From Candidatus Flexicrinis proximus (GTDB lineage Bacteria; Chloroflexota; Anaerolineae; Aggregatilineales; Phototrophicaceae): a stretch of DNA of 64,000 nt. The translations under genes were made by a program, and so were the position numbers. The notes beneath the pieces were generated by a model. It had not been told where the DNA came from. It searched no databases and worked only from the letters and a program-made list of their open reading frames with translations. The stretch lies in contig JADJQF010000011.1 of assembly GCA_016712885.1 (NCBI GenBank), forward strand, positions 310,001-374,000. Direction: 5' to 3'. This document shows positions 45,256-53,997 of this stretch, piece after piece (position 1 is the stretch's first letter; each line of letters begins with the position of its first letter).

Positions 45256-46011
45256 ATGGATATCGAGTTTTCGGGCAGAACAGTGATAGTGACCGGCGCC
45301 GCTCACGGGTTGGGGCGGGCGATGTCGGTCGCATTTGCCGAACGTGGAGCGGCGGTCTGGGGCTGCGACCTGCTGGCGGATGAACTAGACGAGACAAAGC
45401 GGCTATGTCGCCAATCAGGCGGCACTTGCGAGACGCGCGCCTTTGATGTGCGTGATCCTGGCACGATACGCCATTTCACCGAGGAAGTCGGCCACGCGGA
45501 CATTCTGATCAACAACGCAGGCGGTGTACTGGGATTTGTCGGCAAGCCGATGGAGGAGGTGACTGCCGCGGAATGGCAGGACATCATCTCCGTGAACATG
45601 AGTGCCGCGTTCTGGTTTTCGCAAGGCGTCGTGCCGGCCATGAAGGACCGCGGATTTGGACGTATCGTCAATATATCGAGCGGGGCAGGGCTGAACATCA
45701 GCCTGACGGGTATTCAAGCTTACGCGACAGCCAAGGCAGGGGTGATCCACCTGACGCGCCAACTTGCCCACGAACTTGGGCCATTCGGGATAACTGTCAA
45801 CAGCATTGCACCAGGTTTTGTGCGTTCAAACCTGAATACTGAGAGGCAGTGGCAATCTTACGGGGAGTCGGGACAGCGGCAGTTGGTTGAGGCCATCGCC
45901 ATGCGCCGACTGGGAACGCCCGAGGATATCGCCCATGGAGCGCTGTTCCTGGCGTCAAACTATGCCGGATGGATTACAGGCCAGGTACTCTCCATTGATG
46001 GCGGCAAGTAG
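45256..46011 (+). CDS. short-chain dehydrogenase/reductase
   Basis: A 251-residue classical SDR: cofactor motif TGAAHGLG, NNAGG, catalytic Ser in NISSG and YATAK, and the C-terminal GWITGQVLSIDGGK. It resembles 3-oxoacyl-ACP reductase and sugar dehydrogenases of the FabG group; the substrate cannot be told. An acidic Asp after the second strand (CDLL) hints at NAD preference. It lies 77 bp after the epimerase gene on the same strand. Confidence 0.88.
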   Translation: MDIEFSGRTVIVTGAAHGLGRAMSVAFAERGAAVWGCDLLADELDETKRLCRQSGGTCETRAFDVRDPGTIRHFTEEVGHADILINNAGGVLGFVGKPMEEVTAAEWQDIISVNMSAAFWFSQGVVPAMKDRGFGRIVNISSGAGLNISLTGIQAYATAKAGVIHLTRQLAHELGPFGITVNSIAPGFVRSNLNTERQWQSYGESGQRQLVEAIAMRRLGTPEDIAHGALFLASNYAGWITGQVLSIDGGK

Positions 46012-46151
46012 GCACCTAACCCGCGCAGGCAGCGTCGCTGCTTGACGCGATGATCATCACGCTCGTTTAGGTGCTTTCATCACTGTCCCCCGCCGCTGAT
46101 CTTCGCCGATAATTCAACTATGTCCCACTATCGAGAAGATCTGGAGTTCCT

Positions 46152-48110
46152 TTGGGCGTGAGCTGTCACACCTCAGATGATACAGCCACTGCAACTGCGG
46201 GTGCGGTTCTGCTTGTGGGCAACCCAAACGTCGGAAAGTCGGTCATTTTCGGCGCCCTGACAAATCGCTATGTCACTGTTTCGAATTATCCCGGCACTAC
46301 CGTCGAGATCACCGAAGGGGCGCTGCCGGACGGGCAGCGAATCATCGATACGCCGGGGACCAACAGCCTCACCAGCGCGAGCGACGATGAGCGCGTCACC
46401 GCGATGGTGCTCTTTCGGCAGCTGGACGGCCTGCGCGCGGTGATTCAGGTTGCAGACGCCAAGAATCTTCGCCGGTCCCTGCTGCTAACCTTACAACTAG
46501 CGGAACTCGGTGTTCCACTGCTGCTGAACCTCAATATGCTGGACGAGGCACGCACCCACGGCGTCGCCATTGACACGCAGCTGCTAGCAGAGCGACTGGG
46601 CGTGGAGGTTGTTTCGACCGTGGCGGTTCGGGGTGACGGTCTTGCCGACCTGGCGAGGGCGATTGAGCGCGCTCGTGCGGCACACTTTCAGTTTCAATAT
46701 GAACCTGTCGTGGAACAGGCCGTTCACGAGGTCGGAACCTGGCTGCCCGACAGTGTAAACCAGCGGCGGGGAATCGCCGTCCGGTTGCTCTGCGGTGACG
46801 AAGAACTCGCCGACCGCTACCGGCTTAACGGTGCACTGACTGCTATGCGGGCCAGGTTGTCTACAACTTATGAACGCCCCATCAGAACCGTCATCATCAA
46901 TCAGCAGATGAGTGCCGCGCAGTCGTTGGTCAACGAGGTCCTGACTGTAGAAGATCGTTCCGATGTTCCCATCGGGAAGCGGCTTGCGCGCTGGATGATT
47001 GACCCGCTTTGGGGTTGGCCAATCCTGCTGGCGATCCTGTGGGTCGTCTACAAATTCGTTGGTGAGTTCGGAGCCGGAACTCTGGTCGGCTTTATGGAAG
47101 AGACCGTGTTCGGCTCCTGGATTAATCCGCTGGCCACCCGACTGGTCGATTTGGTGTTACCGTTCCCCCTCATTCACGATCTGCTCGTCGGTGAATATGG
47201 GTTGATTACCATGGCTCTGTCATACGGGCTGGCGCTGGTCCTGCCGATCGTGACGACTTTCTTCATCGCGTTCTCGATCCTCGAGGATTCCGGCTATCTT
47301 CCCCGTCTGGCGATCATGTTTAACCGTACGTTTCGGATGATGGGGCTCAACGGCAAAGCAGTGCTGCCGATGGTGTTGGGCTTAGGCTGCGACACGATGG
47401 CAACGCTGTCGACGCGCATCCTCGAAACCCGTAAAGAGCGCATTATGGTGACCCTACTGCTCGCGTTGGGCGTCCCGTGCTCCGCGCAACTGGGCGTTAT
47501 TCTGGGAATGCTGGGTCAGGTTAGCTCAATGGGTGCGCTGATTTGGGCCGGGGTCGTGTTTGGCACGATGATGCTTGTGGGACTCCTGGCCGCAAAACTC
47601 CTTCCTGGTGACCGCAGTGACTTCATTCTGGAACTGCCGCCACTGCGCGCTCCCCGATTGGACAACATCCTCATCAAGACGCTGGCTCGGCTCGAATGGT
47701 ATCTGAAAGAGGTGCTGCCGCTCTTTATCGTGGGGACGCTGATCCTCTTCGTCTTGGCAAAGACCGGCGCGCTGGGGGTTGCCGAACAGCTGGCTCAGCC
47801 GCTGATCGTGGGCATGCTAGGCCTGCCAACAGCCGCAACTGGCGCGTTTCTTATCGGATTTCTTCGGCGTGACTATGGCGCAGCGGGGCTTTTTGCGCTG
47901 GCGCTGGCGGGGCAGCTCGATTCGCGGCAGATTGTCGTCAGCCTGATCGTGATCACCCTGTTCATACCCTGCATCGCGAATGTGCTCATGATTATCAAAG
48001 AGTACGGCGGGCGGGTTGCAGCGGGTGTCGCACTTACGGTGTTTCCGCTGGCGTTTCTTGTCGGAGCGGTTGTAAACGCGGCGCTTCGACTCTTCCAGAT
48101 TACACCATGA
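46152..48110 (+). CDS. feoB: ferrous iron transport protein B
   Basis: A 652-residue Fe(II) transporter. The N-terminal G domain has G1 GNPNVGKS, the switch region SNYPGTTVEITEG, G3 DTPG and G4 NLNMLDEA. The membrane part follows, with two Gate motifs (EDSGYLPRLAIMFNRTFRMM, and the conserved GLGCDTMA and GVPCSAQLG cysteine segments). Start is TTG at 46152 or GTG at 46158; GGAG lies five and eleven bases before them. The protein is shorter than E. coli FeoB, which has 773 residues. It overlaps the FeoA gene by four bases (ATGA), so FeoB and FeoA are coupled. Confidence 0.95.
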   Translation: MGVSCHTSDDTATATAGAVLLVGNPNVGKSVIFGALTNRYVTVSNYPGTTVEITEGALPDGQRIIDTPGTNSLTSASDDERVTAMVLFRQLDGLRAVIQVADAKNLRRSLLLTLQLAELGVPLLLNLNMLDEARTHGVAIDTQLLAERLGVEVVSTVAVRGDGLADLARAIERARAAHFQFQYEPVVEQAVHEVGTWLPDSVNQRRGIAVRLLCGDEELADRYRLNGALTAMRARLSTTYERPIRTVIINQQMSAAQSLVNEVLTVEDRSDVPIGKRLARWMIDPLWGWPILLAILWVVYKFVGEFGAGTLVGFMEETVFGSWINPLATRLVDLVLPFPLIHDLLVGEYGLITMALSYGLALVLPIVTTFFIAFSILEDSGYLPRLAIMFNRTFRMMGLNGKAVLPMVLGLGCDTMATLSTRILETRKERIMVTLLLALGVPCSAQLGVILGMLGQVSSMGALIWAGVVFGTMMLVGLLAAKLLPGDRSDFILELPPLRAPRLDNILIKTLARLEWYLKEVLPLFIVGTLILFVLAKTGALGVAEQLAQPLIVGMLGLPTAATGAFLIGFLRRDYGAAGLFALALAGQLDSRQIVVSLIVITLFIPCIANVLMIIKEYGGRVAAGVALTVFPLAFLVGAVVNAALRLFQITP

Positions 48111-48553
48111 GCGAAGGAACCGGAATTATGCGCTGTCCGCTGTGTGGTTATGAATTTGAAGCGAGTGCTATGTCCTGCCACTCGTCGTGTGCGTTTAACG
48201 AAAGCTGCGGAATTATCTGCTGTCCCAACTGCGGCTATCAGATCCCCGACGAGCGGAAATCGCGCCTTGCAAACACCGTCCGCCGCTTTTTGGCACGCAA
48301 TAAGCAGGAGGAGACGGTACTTCCACCTGTTCGCCCATTGAGTACCCTGCGCGGTGGGCAGTCGGGGAAGGTCGTCGCAGTAAACTCAATAAACCACTCG
48401 CGCGTCGAGCGGCTGAACATTTTAGGGTTGACCACAGAGTCACATGTGAAAGTTGAGCAGCGCAATCCGACTTTTGTTGTTCGAGTCGGATTCACCGAGA
48501 TTTCGATTGAGCGTGAAATCGCAGACGATATCCTGGTCGAAGTGGCTCCGTAA
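48107..48553 (+). CDS. feoA: FeoA-domain protein with N-terminal zinc-ribbon-like region
   Basis: A 148-residue protein coupled to FeoB. The C-terminal ~75 residues are an SH3-like FeoA domain (LRGGQSGKVVAVN, RLNILGLTTESHVKVEQRNP, EISIEREIADDILVE). The first ~45 residues hold CPLCGYEF, CHSSC and CCPNCGYQIPDE, a cysteine-rich zinc-ribbon-like module not present in simple FeoA proteins of about 75 residues. The module could bind zinc or iron and sense redox state. The ATG overlaps the feoB stop. Confidence 0.88.
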   Translation: MSEGTGIMRCPLCGYEFEASAMSCHSSCAFNESCGIICCPNCGYQIPDERKSRLANTVRRFLARNKQEETVLPPVRPLSTLRGGQSGKVVAVNSINHSRVERLNILGLTTESHVKVEQRNPTFVVRVGFTEISIEREIADDILVEVAP

Positions 48554-48769
48554 GTCGAAGCTCCGCCCTTACAGTCAGGGAGCGTTCCACAAATCGGACA
48601 GGAAACCTCTAGTGCCGGAGCCGTAACTGATGACCGCTGGTTTAATTGCGCTAAACCGCTTATCGAAAGTCACAGGAGTCCAGCCGCCTTCAAATCAGAG
48701 AGTTTTCCGCTCAATACTGAAGTGCAAGCTGCACGCTGGAAGCTGGAAACTAACGGCTGATGGCTTAGG

Positions 48770-49000
48770 CTAATGCGAGTGCCGAATAATACGGGTCGTG
48801 ATGTGAAGTACGTCGTTGTTCGGCGTTCCATTGAACAGGGTCCGAAGCTCGTGCAGCACCCTGGCAACCGCATGACTAAATGCAGCGATCAGGCCGTAAT
48901 TCCGCGTCCGGCGAATAGATTGAAGCAGGCGCTGTTTCTCAGCAGCACGCAACGCGTCGACTTGACTCAACTGCAGGAGTTCGTACTCGTAGCGCCCCAT
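48770..49000 (-). CDS. small protein of unknown function
   Basis: A 76-residue protein (MGRYEYELLQLSQVDALRAA...) starting at 49000, with a strong GAGGAGG ribosome site six bases before the ATG. It is mostly helical and basic, with RTRNYGLIAAFSHAVARVLHELRTLF near the middle, an amphipathic stretch that might touch membrane or nucleic acid. The open frame continues to 49147, but the ribosome site decides for the shorter form. A long inverted repeat stands in its leader. I do not recognise the family. Confidence 0.65.
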   Translation of the reverse strand: MGRYEYELLQLSQVDALRAAEKQRLLQSIRRTRNYGLIAAFSHAVARVLHELRTLFNGTPNNDVLHITTRIIRHSH

Positions 49001-49038
49001 CTTTGCCTCCTCAACGTGTCGAGAGAGAGAATACAAAA

Positions 49039-49080
49039 GCGCCAGCTTTATCTCACCTAATGTGAGGTAAATGCTGGCGC
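49039..49080 (-). promoter_or_regulatory. long inverted repeat in the leader of the small gene
   Basis: GCGCCAGC-TTTATCTCAC (49039-49056) pairs with GTGAGGTAAATGCTGGCGC (49062-49080), with one bulged base, one G-T pair and a 5-base loop. On the minus strand TTTTG follows directly, so it has terminator form. It lies 39-80 bases before the start codon of the small protein. It may be an attenuator or the end of an upstream transcript. Confidence 0.6.
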
Positions 49081-49267
49081 AGAATCGAACAGACCGTGGA
49101 ACACGGACACGCTCACTCTCTCTTTGGCGGCGATGCTCCCTATTCACATTTTACCATGAGTTCTGCGAGTCCTCGTTAATGGAGCAGACCCCGGTTAGCC
49201 GCTGCCAATACCCACGCGGGACGCGATGCATCCGGAATCAATCCCCGCAATCCTCACAAAAGACTTT

Positions 49268-49283
49268 TGTGACAAATTTCACA
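49268..49283. promoter_or_regulatory. CRP-like box TGTGA-N6-TCACA upstream of the sulfur operon
   Basis: TGTGACAAATTTCACA matches exactly the twofold consensus half-sites recognised by CRP-type regulators in E. coli (TGTGA, six bases, TCACA). It is 113 bp upstream of the ArsR-family gene that heads the operon, a position suited to activation. Which CRP/FNR-family protein would bind it in this organism is unknown. Confidence 0.55.
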
Positions 49284-49350
49284 TGACATACATGACGCCC
49301 GGCACTGCGGGCCGGCCTCCGCGCGTCAGATACTAGGTCTGATATATACG

Positions 49351-49364
49351 TCTATACGCATAGA
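49351..49364. promoter_or_regulatory. dyad TCTATACGCATAGA, candidate ArsR operator
   Basis: A 14-bp imperfect dyad (six of seven pairs) in an AT-rich stretch 32 bp before the ATG of the ArsR-family regulator. ArsR proteins bind such short AT-rich dyads over their own promoters, so autoregulation is plausible. Confidence 0.45.
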
Positions 49365-49396
49365 TCGATACTGTTACGTTAGCCCGGAGCGAGAAA

Positions 49397-49735
49397 ATGA
49401 TTTCTCAATCGTTTGCGCAAGAAATCTCGCGAATGGAAGCGGATCTCTGCTCCGCGTTTGTAGACCCCACCCGTATCCTCATCCTTTATGCGCTCAATGA
49501 AATGCCGCGCAACGTTGGCGAACTAGCCAGCGAGCTGCAAATCACACAGCCCGCAGCGTCGCGCCACCTCAAGGTTCTGCGGGATCGCGGACTGGTCACC
49601 ACTGTACGGCAGGGGACCAGTATTGAATATCGTCTTGCTGATCAGCGATTGATCCAGGCTCTGGACATACTGCGCTCTGTACTGCGCGACCGGATTGTTC
49701 ATCGTGCAAACGTAATGGAGTGCGCAGAGGCATAG
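49397..49735 (+). CDS. ArsR-family regulator heading the sulfur redox operon
   Basis: A 112-residue winged-helix protein (FVDPTRILILYALNEMPRNVGEL, LQITQPAASRHLKVLRDRGLV, VRQGTSIEYRL). The classical arsenic/metal cysteine motif in the recognition helix is missing. It has two cysteines, Cys18 in the first helix and Cys109 near the C-terminus, which in the dimer could come close. Persulfide sensors SqrR/BigR of the same family also use a pair of cysteines, though the first is at another place. It is 42 bp upstream of the triheme cytochrome gene, so a role in sensing sulfur compounds is inferred. Confidence 0.88.
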   Translation: MISQSFAQEISRMEADLCSAFVDPTRILILYALNEMPRNVGELASELQITQPAASRHLKVLRDRGLVTTVRQGTSIEYRLADQRLIQALDILRSVLRDRIVHRANVMECAEA

Positions 49736-49777
49736 AGTGCCGGGATCAACCTGTTGAACTATTGTGAGGAGTCGTAA

Positions 49778-50677
49778 ATGTTGCAAGGAAAGAGGTCTTT
49801 CGTCCTGTTGTTTTCACGCTCAGCGCTGTTATTTGCTGCCGTCCTGCTCCTGCTATTGCAGATGGGAGTAGAAGCCCAATGTGGCACACAGGCATCCTCC
49901 TGTAAGAGCTGCCACGAAGTACAGGCAGAGCTTCCCGTAAATGCAGATGGGACCGGATGGCATGAATCACATGCTTTCGGTGACTTCTGCTATATCTGTC
50001 ATGCCGGGAACCAGCAGGCCACCGAGCTCGAAGCGGCGCACCAGGGACTAGTCGATCCGCTTTCGGATTTGGATGCCTCCTGCAAAATGTGTCACGCAGC
50101 GGATCTGACCGAACGCGCCCAGGTCTATGCGACCACGCTGAACATCGAACTGGGGAGTGGTTCGGCGCCCACAGAACCAACGGGCGAACCCGCTGCCGAA
50201 GATTTCTGGGGGAGTGAGCCGTCAGCCACAACCGTGCCTGCTGCTGCCGGTGCCGCTGAAGGCGCATCTGACGATGACGCCACTGCGGTCTGCCCGCCCA
50301 CCGGTACCGAATTGACCATCGACGATGCCAGTTTCGTGAATTACGTCGAACGCTACGACGAAATCGTCCTAGGAAAGACGCCGACGAACTGGGGCAACGT
50401 TACTCTGGTGGCCCTGATCGGATTACTGGTCGTTGGTGGAGGCACATTCGTGATCTGGAATGAAATCCGCACGTTTGCCGCCCGTGAGGAAACAAAGAAA
50501 GCTGAAGGCGAATATCCGGCTGAAGTCGTCGAGATGCTACCAGCGCTCTCTGCCCTCAATCCCCAACCTCGGCGCGCATTGAGGAAGATCCTCGAGAATC
50601 CGCAGAAGACCGACAAGGTCCTCGGCTTAATTGACACCGTGCTGGCAGACGATGAGACTGAGGAGCCGCGCAAATGA
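49778..50677 (+). CDS. membrane-bound triheme cytochrome c-like protein
   Basis: A 299-residue protein with a signal peptide (LFSRSALLFAAVLLLLLQMG). Three heme c sites follow: CKSCH (Cys42-Cys45), CYICH (Cys71-Cys74) and CKMCH (Cys102-Cys105), with further His residues for axial ligation (WHESH, AHQG). An Ala/Glu-rich linker (about 120-175) leads to a membrane helix (about 205-227) and a basic cytoplasmic tail. The hemes would thus face outside, anchored by the C-terminal helix. It overlaps the next gene (ATGA). It may pass electrons to or from the molybdoenzyme encoded downstream. Confidence 0.88.
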   Translation: MLQGKRSFVLLFSRSALLFAAVLLLLLQMGVEAQCGTQASSCKSCHEVQAELPVNADGTGWHESHAFGDFCYICHAGNQQATELEAAHQGLVDPLSDLDASCKMCHAADLTERAQVYATTLNIELGSGSAPTEPTGEPAAEDFWGSEPSATTVPAAAGAAEGASDDDATAVCPPTGTELTIDDASFVNYVERYDEIVLGKTPTNWGNVTLVALIGLLVVGGGTFVIWNEIRTFAAREETKKAEGEYPAEVVEMLPALSALNPQPRRALRKILENPQKTDKVLGLIDTVLADDETEEPRK

Positions 50678-51219
50678 ACGCGATCATTCGATACATTCGC
50701 AGAGATACCTGGTCACCCTACGTCGCGGGCGCTCTGCTCGGTGTCGTGGGCGTACTTGCGGTGTGGTTGAGCAATAGTCTACTCGGCGCCTCTGGGGGTT
50801 TCGAGAACCTGGCCGGGCTAGTTGGCAAGACCGTCGCGCCGGTGCTCTTCGATAACGTCTACTTCAACTACATCATGCCTGCCGAAATCACCTGGAGCGT
50901 GATCCTGCTGGTTGGCATGTTCTTCGGCGGCATGATCGGTGCTGCAACAAGCGGCACGCTGAAATGGGGCAAGAAGGACGCAGCCAACAGCGATAGTCAA
51001 TGGAAGTCTATCTTTGGGCAGCAGACCTGGAAGCGCTGGTTAGTCGCATTTGTGGGCGCAATCATCCTGCAATATGCGGCGGGTATTGCTGGCGGCTGCA
51101 CGAGCGGCCTGGCGATCTCCGGGGGAATGCTCCTGGCGCCGTCAGCTTTCCTCTTTATCGCCGGGATGTTCACTTCCGGCATCTTAACCGCAATGCTGAT
51201 CTATCGCAGGAGATACTAG
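50674..51219 (+). CDS. YeeE/YedE-family sulfur transporter, first half-size protein
   Basis: A 181-residue membrane protein with about four to five hydrophobic segments and the family's cysteine motif in GIAGGCTSGLAISG. YeeE/YedE proteins move thiosulfate or related sulfur species across the membrane. Full-length members have two pseudo-repeats in about 350-400 residues, and this protein corresponds to one. Its start overlaps the triheme cytochrome stop, and its partner half begins 2 bp downstream. Confidence 0.88.
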   Translation: MNAIIRYIRRDTWSPYVAGALLGVVGVLAVWLSNSLLGASGGFENLAGLVGKTVAPVLFDNVYFNYIMPAEITWSVILLVGMFFGGMIGAATSGTLKWGKKDAANSDSQWKSIFGQQTWKRWLVAFVGAIILQYAAGIAGGCTSGLAISGGMLLAPSAFLFIAGMFTSGILTAMLIYRRRY

Positions 51220-51221
51220 AC

Positions 51222-51773
51222 ATGTCCACGTTTGCGCTCGCCCTGGTCCTCGGTATCTTCTTCGGTTTCTCGCTCAATAAAGCGGGACTCACCAAGTACC
51301 ACAAGATCGTCAATGTATTCCGGCTGACCGACATGGCTGTCCTCAAGTTCATGATGACAGCGCTAATCGTCTCAATGACCGGGCTTTACCTGCTGCGCGG
51401 CCTGGGTCTGGTGACCTTCCCGAATATCCCGGCCACTTATCTTGTGGGCAACGTCGTCGGCGGACTGATTTTCGGCGTTGGCATGTCTCTGACAGGATTC
51501 TGCCCTGGAACATGCGCCGCGGGCAGCGGGGAAGGTAAGCTCGACTATCTGATCCCCGGTCTACTTGGGTTTCTGGTTGGGGCAATCATCTTCGGCCTTA
51601 CCTATCAATCGGTCTTCCCCGCCATCTCAGCGATCGCCAATGCTGGCAATATCGTCATACCCGACGTTTTGGATGTAAGCCCGTTCCTGACGGTGGTCGT
51701 GTTTGCGCTGATGTCGCTGTTCCTTTTCTATCTGATCGACCGGGCAGGCTTGCAGCGCAAGAATCGTATGTAA
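51222..51773 (+). CDS. YeeE/YedE-family sulfur transporter, second half-size protein
   Basis: A 183-residue membrane protein with GFSLNKAGLTKYHKIVNVFRL at the N-terminus and the cysteine motif GFCPGTCAAGSGEG, both characteristic of the second YeeE/YedE half. GGAG precedes the ATG at 51222; the frame is open far upstream, but that part overlaps the first half-gene. Together the two halves would rebuild one two-fold transporter with cysteines lining the path. Thiosulfate is the best known substrate of the family, but the substrate here is inferred. Confidence 0.9.
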   Translation: MSTFALALVLGIFFGFSLNKAGLTKYHKIVNVFRLTDMAVLKFMMTALIVSMTGLYLLRGLGLVTFPNIPATYLVGNVVGGLIFGVGMSLTGFCPGTCAAGSGEGKLDYLIPGLLGFLVGAIIFGLTYQSVFPAISAIANAGNIVIPDVLDVSPFLTVVVFALMSLFLFYLIDRAGLQRKNRM

Positions 51774-51818
51774 CCGGCGAACCGCGTGAACGTTGATCTC
51801 TAAAGACGGGAAGAACCC

Positions 51819-53993
51819 ATGTCAACCAATGTATCGAGGCGTAATTTTCTTAAGCTAAGTTCAATCACTGTCGGCGCGCTGACCGTCGGCCAGGTGCTGC
51901 CGCCGATGGTGGTCCAGGCTGCGCAGGAAGCCGGACTGATCAATGCCAGCGGCGACGGGTTCATCCCCAGCATGTGCGAAATGTGCGTTTGGCGGTGTGG
52001 TCTGATCGCCAAGGTCCGGGGCGGCCGCGTGGTGAAGCTGGACGGCAATCCGGACCATCCGCATTCCAACGGTCACTTGTGCGTTCGCGGACAGTCCGGC
52101 CTGATGAATACCTATGACCCTGACCGCGTTCTGACACCGCTTATCCGGGTAGGAAACCGCGGCGAGGGGCAGTTTCGCGAAGCCTCGTGGGAAGAGGCGC
52201 TGGATCTCACCGCAAGCAAGATGCTGGAAATAAAGGACAAGTACGGGCCGGAAGCGATGGTCTTCTCGTCCACGCACAGCCTCAGCCAGGTGCAGTTCGA
52301 AAACCTGCTCTACGGCTTCGGCTCACCGAATTACGGCACACAGCGCAGCCTGTGCTTTAACGCGATGATCGTCGCCAACCTGATGACCTACGGCATGGAA
52401 GAGCCCGCACGGATTTACAACGAAGATCTCAAGTATATCATCCTGACCGGGCGAAATCTGATGGAAGCCGTCTCTACTTCGGAGACCGGCGAACTCAGTG
52501 ACGCGATTGCTCGCGGCGTCAAAGTTGTGTATCTGGACCCGCGTTTCACCAAGACTGCTGCCAAAGCCAGCGAGTGGCTGCCAATCAAGCCGGGGACGGA
52601 TCTCGCGTTCCACCTCGCCCTGCTGAACGTGATCATCACCGAATCGTTGTATGACGCCGACTTTGTCAGCCAGCATACGATCGGGTTCGAGCAGCTATCG
52701 GAGGAAATACAGCCGTTCACGCCGGAATGGGCAGCGCCAGTGACGGAGATTCCTGCCGATACTATCCGGCGGATCGCACACGAATTCGCCGAGGCGGCGC
52801 CGCACGTATTGGCCCATAACGGCTGGCGCACCTCGAACTTCGTCAATTCATTCCAGACTCAGCGCGCGATCACCATTCTGAACGCGCTGGCCGGGAACTG
52901 GAACGTCACCCTAAAGTCCTCGGCAGGGGAGGGCAGCGGAGTGCTCGGTAAACCGCCGCAGCCCCCGTATCCGCGGGCGACTGCGCTGCGGCTGGATGGT
53001 GTTCCGACCAAGTATCCTGTGGTGCCGTTCAAACTGGGTGTCTTCCAGGAACTGCGCGACAACATCATCACTGGTCAGCCTTATCAAGCCCACGGCTGGT
53101 TCATCTCCCGCCAGAATCCGGTCATGTCGCTGCCGGACCGCGGCAAAACACTTCAGGCCTTCGAGAAGATGGATTTCATCGCCACGGTCGACATCATGCT
53201 CAATGACACGGCATGGTTCTCGGACGTTTTCCTACCCGAGTCGTCGTATCTGGAGCGCTATGATCCCCTACATCCCATTGGCGACAAGGCGTTCATACGC
53301 CAGCCGGTGATTGAACCGCAGGGCGATGCGAAGTCCGCCCTGTGGATCTACAAGCAGCTGGGTGAGCGGCTGGGGTTGAGCGAGTATTTCCAGTACGAAG
53401 ATGAAGAAGACTACATCCGGCAGCAGCTGGCTCCACTGGGGGTGTCGCTGGAGGAGGTCAAATCGAAAGGCTATGCACAGCTTCCCGTGACAGAGAGTGA
53501 GCCGAGCTTCGCGTGGGACACGCCGAGCGGCAAGATCGAACTATTCTCCGAGACCCTCTCTCGCGTGGGCTTTGCCGGCGTTCCTGTTTGGGAAGCCCCG
53601 CCAGAGCCTTCTACCGGACAGTTCTACCTGCTGACAGGAAAGGTCGCACAGGCGACCCAATTCGCCTCCCAGAACAACCAACTGCTGCACAAGTATGCGG
53701 ACGAACCCCGTCTGTGGCTGAACAGTCAGGTCGCCGAAGACCGCGGCCTGGAAGATGGCGACTGGGTAGAAGTAACGAGTGAGGTGGGACAGGTCCACAT
53801 CCGCTTGAAGCCGACTCCGGGCATCCGACCCGACTGCGTCTATATGACGCCCGGCTATGGACATCTGTCCAAGGGACTGACGACGGCCTACGGTGTTGGC
53901 GCCAGCGACTCTGTACTCCACGTAACCCATACCGACCCGATCAGTGGCGGACAGGCGCTGACCGAGACCTTTGTAACGATCAGGAAGGCGTGA
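51819..53993 (+). CDS. TAT-exported molybdopterin oxidoreductase, PsrA/PhsA-like catalytic subunit
   Basis: A 724-residue DMSO-reductase-superfamily enzyme. The TAT signal is SRRNFLKLSSITVGAL. A [4Fe-4S] site follows: Cys53, Cys56, Cys60 and Cys88 (CEMCVWRC ... HLCVRGQ). A likely Mo ligand is Cys179 in QRSLCFNAM. Polysulfide, thiosulfate and arsenate-type reductases share a Cys ligand and this size. Later segments (PIKPGTDLAFHLALLNVI, AHNGWRTSNFVNS, LPESSYLERYDPLH) and the C-terminal dinucleotide-binding domain fit. It is followed at 4 bp by the iron-sulfur subunit. Substrate is a sulfur compound by context; tetrathionate, arsenate or others are not excluded. Confidence 0.92.
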   Translation: MSTNVSRRNFLKLSSITVGALTVGQVLPPMVVQAAQEAGLINASGDGFIPSMCEMCVWRCGLIAKVRGGRVVKLDGNPDHPHSNGHLCVRGQSGLMNTYDPDRVLTPLIRVGNRGEGQFREASWEEALDLTASKMLEIKDKYGPEAMVFSSTHSLSQVQFENLLYGFGSPNYGTQRSLCFNAMIVANLMTYGMEEPARIYNEDLKYIILTGRNLMEAVSTSETGELSDAIARGVKVVYLDPRFTKTAAKASEWLPIKPGTDLAFHLALLNVIITESLYDADFVSQHTIGFEQLSEEIQPFTPEWAAPVTEIPADTIRRIAHEFAEAAPHVLAHNGWRTSNFVNSFQTQRAITILNALAGNWNVTLKSSAGEGSGVLGKPPQPPYPRATALRLDGVPTKYPVVPFKLGVFQELRDNIITGQPYQAHGWFISRQNPVMSLPDRGKTLQAFEKMDFIATVDIMLNDTAWFSDVFLPESSYLERYDPLHPIGDKAFIRQPVIEPQGDAKSALWIYKQLGERLGLSEYFQYEDEEDYIRQQLAPLGVSLEEVKSKGYAQLPVTESEPSFAWDTPSGKIELFSETLSRVGFAGVPVWEAPPEPSTGQFYLLTGKVAQATQFASQNNQLLHKYADEPRLWLNSQVAEDRGLEDGDWVEVTSEVGQVHIRLKPTPGIRPDCVYMTPGYGHLSKGLTTAYGVGASDSVLHVTHTDPISGGQALTETFVTIRKA

Positions 53994-53997
53994 GATC

